Assembly (NCBI GenBank): GCA_002397345.1
Contig: DHAH01000060.1
Coordinates: 20,416 to 27,631, forward strand
Direction of reading: 5' to 3'
Origin: Clostridiales bacterium UBA4959
GTDB taxonomy: Bacteria; Bacillota; Clostridia; Oscillospirales; CAG-272
Length of the DNA: 7,216 nucleotides
This document shows, in pieces, positions 1 to 4,928 of this stretch (position 1 is the first letter of the stretch; each line of letters opens with the position of its first letter). Below the pieces are notes generated by a model that was not told where the DNA came from, made no database searches, and saw nothing but the letters and a program-made list of their open reading frames with translations. The position numbers were made by a program, and so were the translations under genes.

Positions 1-1
1 G

Positions 2-631
2 AATGGTTTTATGTACCTGCGTCTGCTCGACCTGTGCGGGTTCGAGAACGCCATGATGATGTTCGCAGAAGATGGCGATGCAATCCAGACGCTGATTAAC
101 AAAGTGCTTGAGTACAACATCTACCAATTCGCGGCGATAATCCCGCATCTGGGCGAATGGGCGGGGTTCGGCGACGATCTGGGAATGCAGAAGGGGCTTG
201 CCATCGGTCCGGTAAAGTGGCGCAAATACATGAAGCCCTGTTTCCGCGTGCTGTATGGTATGCTTAAGGCGGCAAAACCGGGACTGCTTGTCTACATGCA
301 TACGGACGGCTGCATATATGAGATTATGCCTGACCTTGTCGAATGCGGAGTGGATATGATAAACCCGCAATTCCGCGCCAACGGTATCGACAACCTCGTG
401 CGCGTCTGCCGTAAAGAACAAATAATTCCCATCAACCTCGACCTCGACCGCCAGCTTTTCCCGTTCGGGACGCGCTCGCAGCTCTTCGACCACGTCGCGG
501 AGTGCGTGGAGTCGCTCTACCTGCCGCAGGGCGGGCTGGGATTGAACATCGAGTTCAATTATGAGATACCGCTCGATAACATGGCGGCGGTGCTCGACGC
601 CGTGGAGAAGTATCGGTTTTATAAAGGATAA
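2..631 (+). CDS. Uroporphyrinogen decarboxylase (UroD/MtaA)-family protein, 5' end missing
   Basis: The reading frame is open from base 2 (residues N-G-F before the first visible ATG at 11), so this is the C-terminal part of a longer gene cut by the window edge; 209 residues are visible and complete members usually have about 330-380. Family features counted from the ATG at 11: GFENAMMMFAED near 10-21, GDDLG at 54-58, the VYMHTDGCIYEIMPDLVECGVDMINP block at about 94-119 (the H-x-DG strand followed by the LxxxGVDxxNP helix-strand typical of UroD-like proteins), and GGLGLNIEF near 174-182. The fold is a TIM barrel shared by haem-pathway UroD and corrinoid/coenzyme M methyltransferases. The H-T-D-G form suggests the UroD-like methyltransferase branch often seen in Clostridia rather than true HemE; this is inference and the substrate is unknown. 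It is likely cytoplasmic. It converges on the XRE regulator and shares a terminator with it. Confidence 0.85.
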   Translation, partial: NGFMYLRLLDLCGFENAMMMFAEDGDAIQTLINKVLEYNIYQFAAIIPHLGEWAGFGDDLGMQKGLAIGPVKWRKYMKPCFRVLYGMLKAAKPGLLVYMHTDGCIYEIMPDLVECGVDMINPQFRANGIDNLVRVCRKEQIIPINLDLDRQLFPFGTRSQLFDHVAECVESLYLPQGGLGLNIEFNYEIPLDNMAAVLDAVEKYRFYKG

Positions 632-633
632 AT

Positions 634-676
634 AAAAAAACGGGACGGCTGTATAAACAACCGTCCTAAATTTTTT
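634..676. terminator. Bidirectional intrinsic terminator between convergent genes
   Basis: The hairpin GGACGG (643-648) / CCGTCC (661-666) has an inner TGT/ACA extension across one C-A mismatch and an ATAA loop. It is flanked by seven A (634-640) on the left and six T (671-676) on the right, so it can act on both strands. The minus-strand version is the stronger, with its U-tract two bases from the stem. The T-tract overlaps the TAA stop of the regulator (675-677). Confidence 0.8.
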
Positions 677-1706
677 AATGCTTTTTCGCGTGCTTTTTAA
701 GCTCTTCTTCAATTGCGACGAAGTCGGCGCGAGACCTGATGGGGTCGAACGCGGGGCTTTTCATTTCTTTAAGCTGGTGCAGGGAATCGTTATCTTCTGT
801 ATTATAACCGACACCGCCAACTTCCATGCCGCGTAAAAGCAAGCAGGTATATTTTTTATCCGAATTGCACTCTTCATCATTTATAATGGAGTGTTTTGCA
901 GCGATTTTCAGGTTCTCGACCGCATTTTCGTAATCGAACAAACGCGCGTAAAAAATCGCTATATCGATATGCTTCAATGATATGTGTTGACGAAAAAATC
1001 CGTAATTGCCGTCCTCGATCATTAAGTCTATAAATGCAATTGCTTTTTTATTGATTTCGATGAGTTCCTCCGTTGAATACGGTTTGCTGCCGTCGTCGAG
1101 CGGAGCATTGTTACGGGTCATGTCAAATAAAAGACTGTCGATATGATTGAATATATTACTGCGAATGATATCGAATTTTTTTGTGCCTTTGTAGATTTCA
1201 GCCAATAAATTGCTGCTCGATAAATATGATGGTGACATTTTATTGGCTAATTCAACGGCTTTTTCTTCTTCTCCAATATCCGGATAAGTATAGCATAATA
1301 TTTGCATTGCCCCTAATCTTACCGAATCTGCAGTACATTCCGCAAGAATTTTTTCACCGAGCCGTATTACTTCGTTTGTCATATCGTCTCTTTTGTCTGC
1401 GTTTTCCGGTTCATCACGCAAACTCCAGATGTTTGACATAATTTGTTGCATCAGAGTATAGCTGTTAGGATATGTTTTTAAACCTTCTTTTAAAATTTCT
1501 GCACTTTGTTTGTCATAACCTTTACAGGAATATTCACGAGCTTTCGCAACAATTTCTTCTATCCGTTTTTCCTTAGCGTCTACATCGACACCGAGCAATA
1601 CATCCGCTGATGTTTCGAATATATTCGCTAGCATGGGGACAAGCGGGATGTCGGGCAGCGATTGGTTCGTTTCCCATTTCGACACTGCTTGTGTTGTGAT
1701 ATTCAA
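675..1706 (-). CDS. XRE-family regulator with C-terminal helical repeats, main reading frame of a frameshifted gene
   Basis: This frame of 343 codons opens at a TTG (1706-1704) and begins LNITTQAVSKWETNQSLPDI, which is the second half of an XRE/Cro helix-turn-helix (recognition helix TTQAVSKWE, then the IPLVPMLANIFETSADVLLG helices). The first half of the domain is encoded just upstream in another frame (1703-1777). Joining them needs one extra base near 1707 and gives a normal protein of about 367 residues. After residue 40 or so the protein is almost entirely helical and resembles the tetratricopeptide-like C-terminal region common in clostridial XRE regulators (for example KGYDKQSAEILKEGLKTYPN at about 63-82). 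The C-terminus is basic (EELKKHAKKH). On its own the TTG frame has no strong Shine-Dalgarno and would lack helices 1-2, so it should not bind DNA normally. Parts of the gene (about 1140-1580) look more AT-rich than the ffh operon. The target genes are unknown. Confidence 0.8.
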   Translation of the reverse strand: MNITTQAVSKWETNQSLPDIPLVPMLANIFETSADVLLGVDVDAKEKRIEEIVAKAREYSCKGYDKQSAEILKEGLKTYPNSYTLMQQIMSNIWSLRDEPENADKRDDMTNEVIRLGEKILAECTADSVRLGAMQILCYTYPDIGEEEKAVELANKMSPSYLSSSNLLAEIYKGTKKFDIIRSNIFNHIDSLLFDMTRNNAPLDDGSKPYSTEELIEINKKAIAFIDLMIEDGNYGFFRQHISLKHIDIAIFYARLFDYENAVENLKIAAKHSIINDEECNSDKKYTCLLLRGMEVGGVGYNTEDNDSLHQLKEMKSPAFDPIRSRADFVAIEEELKKHAKKH

Positions 1707-1777
1707 ATTTCCGCAAGCTGCTCCTGCGTCATGTCACGTTCGCGGCGCAGTTTTTTAATGGTCTCACCAATGTTCAT
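1703..1777 (-). pseudogene. True 5' end of the XRE regulator, separated by a -1 frameshift
   Basis: ATG at 1777-1775 is preceded by a good Shine-Dalgarno (GAGGTG, 1783-1788 on the minus strand). It reads MNIGETIKKLRRERDMTQEQ followed by LAEI and a TGA at 1705-1703. This is the standard N-terminus of an XRE helix-turn-helix (helix 1, then the MTQEQLAE helix). The stop overlaps the TTG that opens the downstream frame (TTGA). Family members typically read LAE-x-LN here, so a single missing base between GAA and TTG (for example TAT reduced to AT) explains the break exactly. It may be a real mutation, a sequencing or assembly error, or less likely a recoding site. Confidence 0.85.
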
Positions 1778-1820
1778 GGGACACCTCTGTAAAAATATTC
1801 AAAAGCACTTTTGTAAGTAT

Positions 1821-1849
1821 ATTATATCATGGATATTATGGAAAAACAA
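1821..1849 (-). promoter_or_regulatory. Promoter of the XRE regulator with overlapping palindrome (candidate operator)
   Basis: On the minus strand a perfect -10 TATAAT (1821-1826) lies 17 bp from a weak -35 TTGTTT (1844-1849). The -10 is inside an imperfect palindrome, ATAATATC-CAT-GATATAAT (1821-1839, 7 of 8 positions symmetric). XRE regulators often repress their own promoter from such sites, so autoregulation is a reasonable inference. The AT-rich sequence means the palindrome could also be chance. Confidence 0.55.
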
Positions 1850-1907
1850 TGTAGCGTTATTTGACGTGACAACAACCATGGGTTGAAAAAATCGAATCAG
1901 AGATAAA

Positions 1908-1951
1908 TAATATTAAAATTCGATAACTAATATTAAAATTCGATAACTAAT
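1908..1951 (+). repeat. Tandem 20-bp direct repeat, 2.2 copies
   Basis: The unit TAATATTAAAATTCGATAAC occurs at 1908-1927 and 1928-1947 without a mismatch, and TAAT at 1948-1951 starts a third copy. The 20-bp period is close to two turns of B-DNA, so the two ATTCGAT cores would face the same side of the helix. It could be a regulator binding array or a slippage duplication. Confidence 0.9.
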
Positions 1952-1954
1952 GAA

Positions 1955-2003
1955 AAAAATCCGCGTCAAAACCTATATATTCAAGCTTTTGGCGCGGATT
2001 TTT
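1955..2003. terminator. Strong symmetric hairpin with A- and T-flanks, terminator-like
   Basis: The left arm AAAAATCCGCGTCAAAA (1955-1971) pairs with the right arm TTTTGGCGCGGATTTTT (1987-2003) over 17 positions with a single G-U wobble and a 15-base loop. The CCGCG core flanked by A and T runs is the form of a bidirectional intrinsic terminator. No gene reads into it from either side, because the neighbours diverge, so its role here is unclear. It could insulate the two promoters, end an unseen small transcript, or be part of a small palindromic repeat element. Confidence 0.7.
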
Positions 2004-2050
2004 ACCGAGTTTATAATCGAATTTAAGTATAAGTTTTAACATTTATCAAG

Positions 2051-2102
2051 TTGATTATTGTAATAGGCTGTTATATACTGTAAAAAAACCACAAGCGGAG
2101 TG
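2051..2102 (+). promoter_or_regulatory. Promoter and ribosome binding site of the thioredoxin-like gene
   Basis: The -35 TTGATT (2051-2056) and -10 TATACT (2074-2079) are separated by exactly 17 bp. A GGAGTG Shine-Dalgarno (2097-2102) ends seven bases before the ATG at 2110. The gene therefore appears to have its own SigA-type promoter downstream of the hairpin. Confidence 0.65.
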
Positions 2103-2109
2103 AAAAAAC

Positions 2110-2385
2110 ATGGAACTTATTCTTTTTATATTAAAAAACTGCCCCTATTGCATCGAAGCGCTTAAATGGTCGGACGAGCTGGTGCGCGAAAATCCCGAAT
2201 ACGGCAAAATAAATATCAGAATCATTGACGAGCAGAAAGAAAAAGAGCTTGCCAACCGATATGACTATTATTATGTGCCGACGTTTTATTACGGCGCTCA
2301 AAAACTCCACGAAGGCGCGGCGACAAAAGAGAAAATTAAAAATGTATTTGACGAGTGTCTGAAAAGGGCACATCAGCCGGTGTAA
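2110..2385 (+). CDS. Small thioredoxin/glutaredoxin-fold protein with CPYC motif
   Basis: This 91-residue cytoplasmic protein starts with the beta strand MELILFILKN, followed directly by the redox motif C11-P-Y-C14 at the start of a helix. The cis-proline motif VPTF at 56-59 and the following strand and helix complete a minimal thioredoxin fold. CPYC is the classical dithiol glutaredoxin active site, so a thiol-disulfide exchange role is likely. No clear glutathione-binding signature (such as TVP followed by GG) is seen; YGAQKLHEG takes that place, so glutathione dependence is uncertain. The physiological partner is unknown. It has its own promoter, and the next gene also has a strong one, so it is probably monocistronic. 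Only a weak AT-only hairpin (2384-2401) follows. Confidence 0.85.
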   Translation: MELILFILKNCPYCIEALKWSDELVRENPEYGKINIRIIDEQKEKELANRYDYYYVPTFYYGAQKLHEGAATKEKIKNVFDECLKRAHQPV

Positions 2386-2423
2386 TTATTAATCAATAAT
2401 TCTGTAAATCTATAAAACTTTAC

Positions 2424-2452
2424 TTGACAACGCGTAGCGGCTGTGATATAAT
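2424..2452 (+). promoter_or_regulatory. Perfect-consensus SigA promoter of the ylxM-ffh-rpsP-khpA operon
   Basis: TTGACA (2424-2429) and TATAAT (2447-2452) both match the consensus fully, with a 17-bp spacer and an extended -10 TG (2444-2445). Transcription should begin around 2459, giving a short leader with an AGGAGG Shine-Dalgarno at 2476-2481. This suits a highly and constitutively expressed housekeeping operon. Confidence 0.93.
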
Positions 2453-2491
2453 AATTGTAATGTATAACGCTTTACAGGAGGGCGCGATAGA

Positions 2492-2830
2492 ATGACGGAT
2501 AAAAACAAAATGGTCATGCTGCTCGATTTTTACGGCGATGTACTGACCGAAAAGCAGCGCGAAGCGATGGATATGTACTACAACGACGACTATTCGCTTG
2601 CCGAGATTGCGGAAAATACCGCAATATCGCGCCAGGGTGTCCGTGACCGGCTCCAGAAAAGCGAACGTATCATCATGGAGCTTGAGGACAAGCTGCACCT
2701 GTTCGAGCGGTTCGGCGAAATGAAGGACGACATGGCGAAATTGATCGCACGGCTTGAGCGGCTGCGTAAGCTGTCGCCCGCCGAGGTCGGAGCGGTGATA
2801 GACATCGCAAAAGAGTTGCTCGAAAAATAA
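2492..2830 (+). CDS. ylxM: YlxM/p13-family putative helix-turn-helix protein of the SRP operon
   Basis: This 112-residue protein belongs to the UPF0122 (YlxM) family, which in Firmicutes and mycoplasmas is almost always next to ffh. The N-terminal part (about 5-70) resembles sigma factor region 4: MVMLLDFYGDVLTEKQREAM, then a helix-turn-helix SLAEIAENTAISRQGVRDRLQ at about 35-55. The C-terminal half is a charged helix (LEDKLHLFERFGEMKDDMAKL). In related organisms YlxM has been linked to signal recognition particle function, where it is reported to modulate Ffh activity; a role in transcription has also been proposed. The start is fixed by AGGAGG (2476-2481), ten bases before the ATG. The gene ends 18 bp before ffh and is surely co-transcribed with it. 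Confidence 0.93.
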   Translation: MTDKNKMVMLLDFYGDVLTEKQREAMDMYYNDDYSLAEIAENTAISRQGVRDRLQKSERIIMELEDKLHLFERFGEMKDDMAKLIARLERLRKLSPAEVGAVIDIAKELLEK

Positions 2831-2848
2831 CCCCGGACTGGTGAGAAG

Positions 2849-4243
2849 ATGTTTTCAAGTTTAATGGATAAAATGTCGGATGCCTTTAAGAAATTCCGAA
2901 ATAAAGGCAAGCTGACCGAAGCGGATGTGCGAGAGGGAATGCGTGAGATAAAACTCGCGCTGCTTGAAGCCGACGTAAACTTTAAAGTGGTGCGCGATTT
3001 TGTGGCGAAGGTCACCGAACGCGCTGTCGGTGCAGAGGTGCTGGAGAGTCTTGTTCCCGCGCAGCAGATAGTTAAAATCGTCAATGAAGAATTAATCGCG
3101 CTGATGGGAGGTACGGCGGCGAAACTGAACGTTTCATCCCACCCGCCGACGGTCATAATGATGGCGGGACTTCAGGGCGCGGGTAAAACCACGCACGCCG
3201 CGAAACTCGCCGCTATGTTAAAATCGCAGGGTAAGCGTCCGCTGCTCGTCGCGTGCGACGTCTACCGTCCAGCCGCGATAAAACAGCTCCAAATCGTGGG
3301 CGAACAGGCGGGCGTGCCTGTATACCAGCTCGGCGACACGGTGAAGCCCGTCGAAATTGCCAAAGCGGGTGTAAAAAACGCCATTGAACACGGCAATGAC
3401 TATGTGCTCATCGATACCGCCGGACGACTTCATATCGACGAAGCGATGATGGAGGAGCTGAAAAACATAAAAACGGCGACGAACCCGTCGGAGATTTTGC
3501 TGGTCGTCGACGCGATGACCGGTCAGGATGCAGTTAATGTAGCGCAAACCTTTAATGATATGCTCGACATTACGGGCGTGATCCTCACCAAGCTTGACGG
3601 CGATACGCGCGGGGGCGCGGCGCTGTCGGTACGGCATGTGACGGGCAAACCTATAAAATTCGTCGGTACGGGCGAAAAGCTCGATAAACTCGAGGCGTTC
3701 CACCCCGAACGCATGGCGTCGCGAATACTCGGCATGGGCGACGTGCTGTCGTTGATCGAGAAAGCCGAATCCGCTTATGACGAGAAAAAGGCTGCGGAGC
3801 TGGAGCGCAAGCTGCGCGAAAACTCGTTCACGCTCAATGACTTTTTAGATCAGTTCAAGCAGCTTCGCAAAATGGGTTCACTGGATCAGATCATGGGTAT
3901 GATACCGGGCATTAAACCGGGTGACATCGACGCCTCGAAAATAGATGAACGCGCCATCGACCGTATGGAAGCGACCATTCTCTCCATGACGCTCGAGGAA
4001 CGCGTCAAACCCGAGATTATCGGCGCGTCGCGCAAGAAGCGCATTGCCACAGGCAGCGGCAACACAGTCGAAAACGTTAATAAGCTGCTGAAACAGTTTG
4101 AGGCGACGCAAAAAATGATGAAGCAGATCTCGGGCGGAATGCCGAATTTAAAAGGTATGGGCAAGCTGCCGGGCGGAATGGGACGCATATCGAAAGCGCA
4201 GCAAAAGGCACAAAAAAATCAAAAAAAGAAAAAGCGCAAATAA
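2849..4243 (+). CDS. ffh: Signal recognition particle protein Ffh (SRP54), GTPase
   Basis: Ffh binds the 4.5S/6S SRP RNA and the signal sequences of nascent membrane and secreted proteins, and delivers ribosomes to FtsY at the membrane. The 464-residue length is normal for bacteria. The N domain covers about 1-90 (ADVREGMREIKLALLEADVN). The G domain carries the P-loop GLQGAGKTT at 107-115, DVYRPAA at 137-143, DTAGR at 189-193, the guanine-specificity TKLDGD at 247-252 and GTGE at 273-276. The methionine-rich M domain (about 300-464) contains the RNA-binding motif SRKKRIATGSG at 394-404 and many Met residues (KMGSLDQIMGMIPG, QKMMKQISGGM) that form the signal-peptide groove. The tail is lysine-rich. 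All key motifs are intact. The Shine-Dalgarno is GGTGAG at 2840-2845, close to the ATG. It is second in the operon, after ylxM. Confidence 0.98.
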   Translation: MFSSLMDKMSDAFKKFRNKGKLTEADVREGMREIKLALLEADVNFKVVRDFVAKVTERAVGAEVLESLVPAQQIVKIVNEELIALMGGTAAKLNVSSHPPTVIMMAGLQGAGKTTHAAKLAAMLKSQGKRPLLVACDVYRPAAIKQLQIVGEQAGVPVYQLGDTVKPVEIAKAGVKNAIEHGNDYVLIDTAGRLHIDEAMMEELKNIKTATNPSEILLVVDAMTGQDAVNVAQTFNDMLDITGVILTKLDGDTRGGAALSVRHVTGKPIKFVGTGEKLDKLEAFHPERMASRILGMGDVLSLIEKAESAYDEKKAAELERKLRENSFTLNDFLDQFKQLRKMGSLDQIMGMIPGIKPGDIDASKIDERAIDRMEATILSMTLEERVKPEIIGASRKKRIATGSGNTVENVNKLLKQFEATQKMMKQISGGMPNLKGMGKLPGGMGRISKAQQKAQKNQKKKKRK

Positions 4244-4304
4244 ATAACGGTATATCTAAATTAAGATATAAATTATAAAAAATATTTTGGAGGCTTATAA
4301 TTCC

Positions 4305-4553
4305 ATGGCAGTTAAAATCAGACTCAGACGTATCGGCGCAAAGAAAGCGCCCTTCTATCGGCTGGTGGTCGCGGACTCACGCTATCCCCGCGACGGCAGA
4401 TTCATAGAGGAAATCGGTTATTACAATCCGCTCACCAATCCGGCGGATGTGAAGATCGACGCCGAAAAAGCGAAAAAATGGCTGGAGAATGGCGCGCAGC
4501 CGACCGACACCGTCCGCGCGCTGCTCAAAAAGCAGAACATCATCAGCGGCTGA
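4305..4553 (+). CDS. rpsP: Small ribosomal subunit protein bS16
   Basis: The product is 82 residues beginning [20 protein letters not shown], the near-invariant bS16 N-terminus, followed by [22 protein letters not shown]. It binds 16S rRNA and helps 30S assembly. The ATG at 4305 is chosen because GGAGG (4289-4293) precedes it by 11 bases. A longer frame opens at a TTG at 4287, but that TTG overlaps the Shine-Dalgarno and would add residues absent from the family. The gene lies 61 bp after ffh. The gap contains an AT-rich imperfect inverted repeat (TATATCT/AGATATA, 4251-4270) but no convincing promoter or terminator. Confidence 0.97.
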   Translation: MAVKIRLRRIGAKKAPFYRLVVADSRYPRDGRFIEEIGYYNPLTNPADVKIDAEKAKKWLENGAQPTDTVRALLKKQNIISG

Positions 4554-4572
4554 GTCCGCCCGGTAATATAAA

Positions 4573-4818
4573 ATGGTCGATTTAAAAAAACTTTTAGTCG
4601 ATATAGCGTCGGCACTTGTTGATAAGCCCGACGAAATTTCCGTAACCGAGGAATCCGACGGCAGCGACATTACGCTTTATTTAACCGTTGCTGACGGCGA
4701 CATGGGCAAGGTTATAGGAAAGCATGGACGAATCGCAAAGTCGATCCGCATGGTAATGAAAGCGGCGGCAAACTCCGCCGACTGCCGTGTTAACGTAGAA
4801 ATCGTCGATAAAGAGTAA
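4573..4818 (+). CDS. khpA: KH-domain RNA-binding protein KhpA (YlqC)
   Basis: This 81-residue protein is a single type II KH domain. The signature is IGKHGRIAKSIR at 48-59, containing the G49-K-H-G52 loop that contacts RNA. KhpA pairs with KhpB (Jag/EloR) in several Firmicutes to bind RNA and influence cell elongation and division. The position right after rpsP is the conserved Firmicutes context. The start is 19 bp downstream of the rpsP stop; no clear Shine-Dalgarno is visible in that gap, so translation may depend on coupling to rpsP. It is the last gene of this operon; rimM and trmD do not follow. Confidence 0.95.
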   Translation: MVDLKKLLVDIASALVDKPDEISVTEESDGSDITLYLTVADGDMGKVIGKHGRIAKSIRMVMKAAANSADCRVNVEIVDKE

Positions 4819-4880
4819 AAAAACAGATATACATGGGACTGAGTGACCGTTTTATAGTCACCCAGTCCCAATGTATATAT
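4817..4880 (-). terminator. Terminator for the minus-strand gene at 4923-6476
   Basis: A long stem pairs 4827-4847 (ATATACATGGGACTGAGTGAC) with 4857-4880, with one bulged base, one A-C mismatch and a nine-base loop. Seven A at 4817-4823 become a U-tract in the minus-strand RNA three bases after the stem. No T-tract follows on the plus strand, so it looks directional. The A-tract overlaps the khpA stop codon. Confidence 0.8.
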
Positions 4881-4882
4881 AA

Positions 4883-4928
4883 AGCCGCGCGTTTGGGAAT
4901 TCTCCAAACGCGCGGCTCGGTTTTATTT
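4883..4928 (+). terminator. Terminator of the ylxM-ffh-rpsP-khpA operon
   Basis: A perfect 14-bp GC-rich stem (AGCCGCGCGTTTGG at 4883-4896 with its complement at 4904-4917) and a seven-base loop are followed by CGG and TTTTATTT (4921-4928). It faces the plus strand and lies two bases from the preceding hairpin. Its T-tract overlaps the TAA of the convergent gene. Confidence 0.88.

Larger units (their letters stand above)
1778..2109. other. Structured divergent intergenic region
   Basis: These 332 bp lie between the minus-strand regulator and the plus-strand thioredoxin-like gene and contain no credible coding sequence. They hold the regulator's promoter and candidate operator (1821-1849), a tandem 20-bp repeat (1908-1951), a long GC-core hairpin (1955-2003), and the promoter and ribosome binding site of the next gene (2051-2102). 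The heptamer ATTCGAT occurs four times: at 1918-1924 and 1938-1944 on the plus strand, and at 1891-1897 and 2016-2022 on the minus strand. Confidence 0.7.

Noticed and set aside
1703..1712. Programmed -1 frameshift site (AAATTTG) in the XRE gene
   Set aside because: The heptamer resembles a slippery X-XXY-YYZ sequence, but the incoming frame does not read it in the required phase and the tRNAs would not re-pair well; a simple one-base loss is more likely.
1873..1885. CAACC-ATG-GGTTG small inverted repeat
   Set aside because: A 5-bp stem with a three-base spacer is likely by chance and has no supporting context.
2384..2401. AATTATT/AATAATT hairpin after the thioredoxin-like gene
   Set aside because: It has only A-T pairs and no T-tract, so it is too weak to call a terminator.
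2590..3156. Long minus-strand open frame of 188 codons antisense to ylxM and ffh
   Set aside because: It is a shadow of two well-supported genes, with serine/arginine-rich low-complexity composition and no ribosome binding site.
4251..4270. TATATCT/AGATATA inverted repeat between ffh and rpsP
   Set aside because: A 7-bp AT-only stem in a very AT-rich gap; no U-tract and no matching promoter, so a processing or regulatory role cannot be supported.
4287..4304. Longer start for rpsP at a TTG
   Set aside because: The TTG lies on the Shine-Dalgarno itself, and the family N-terminus MAVKIRLRR begins at 4305.
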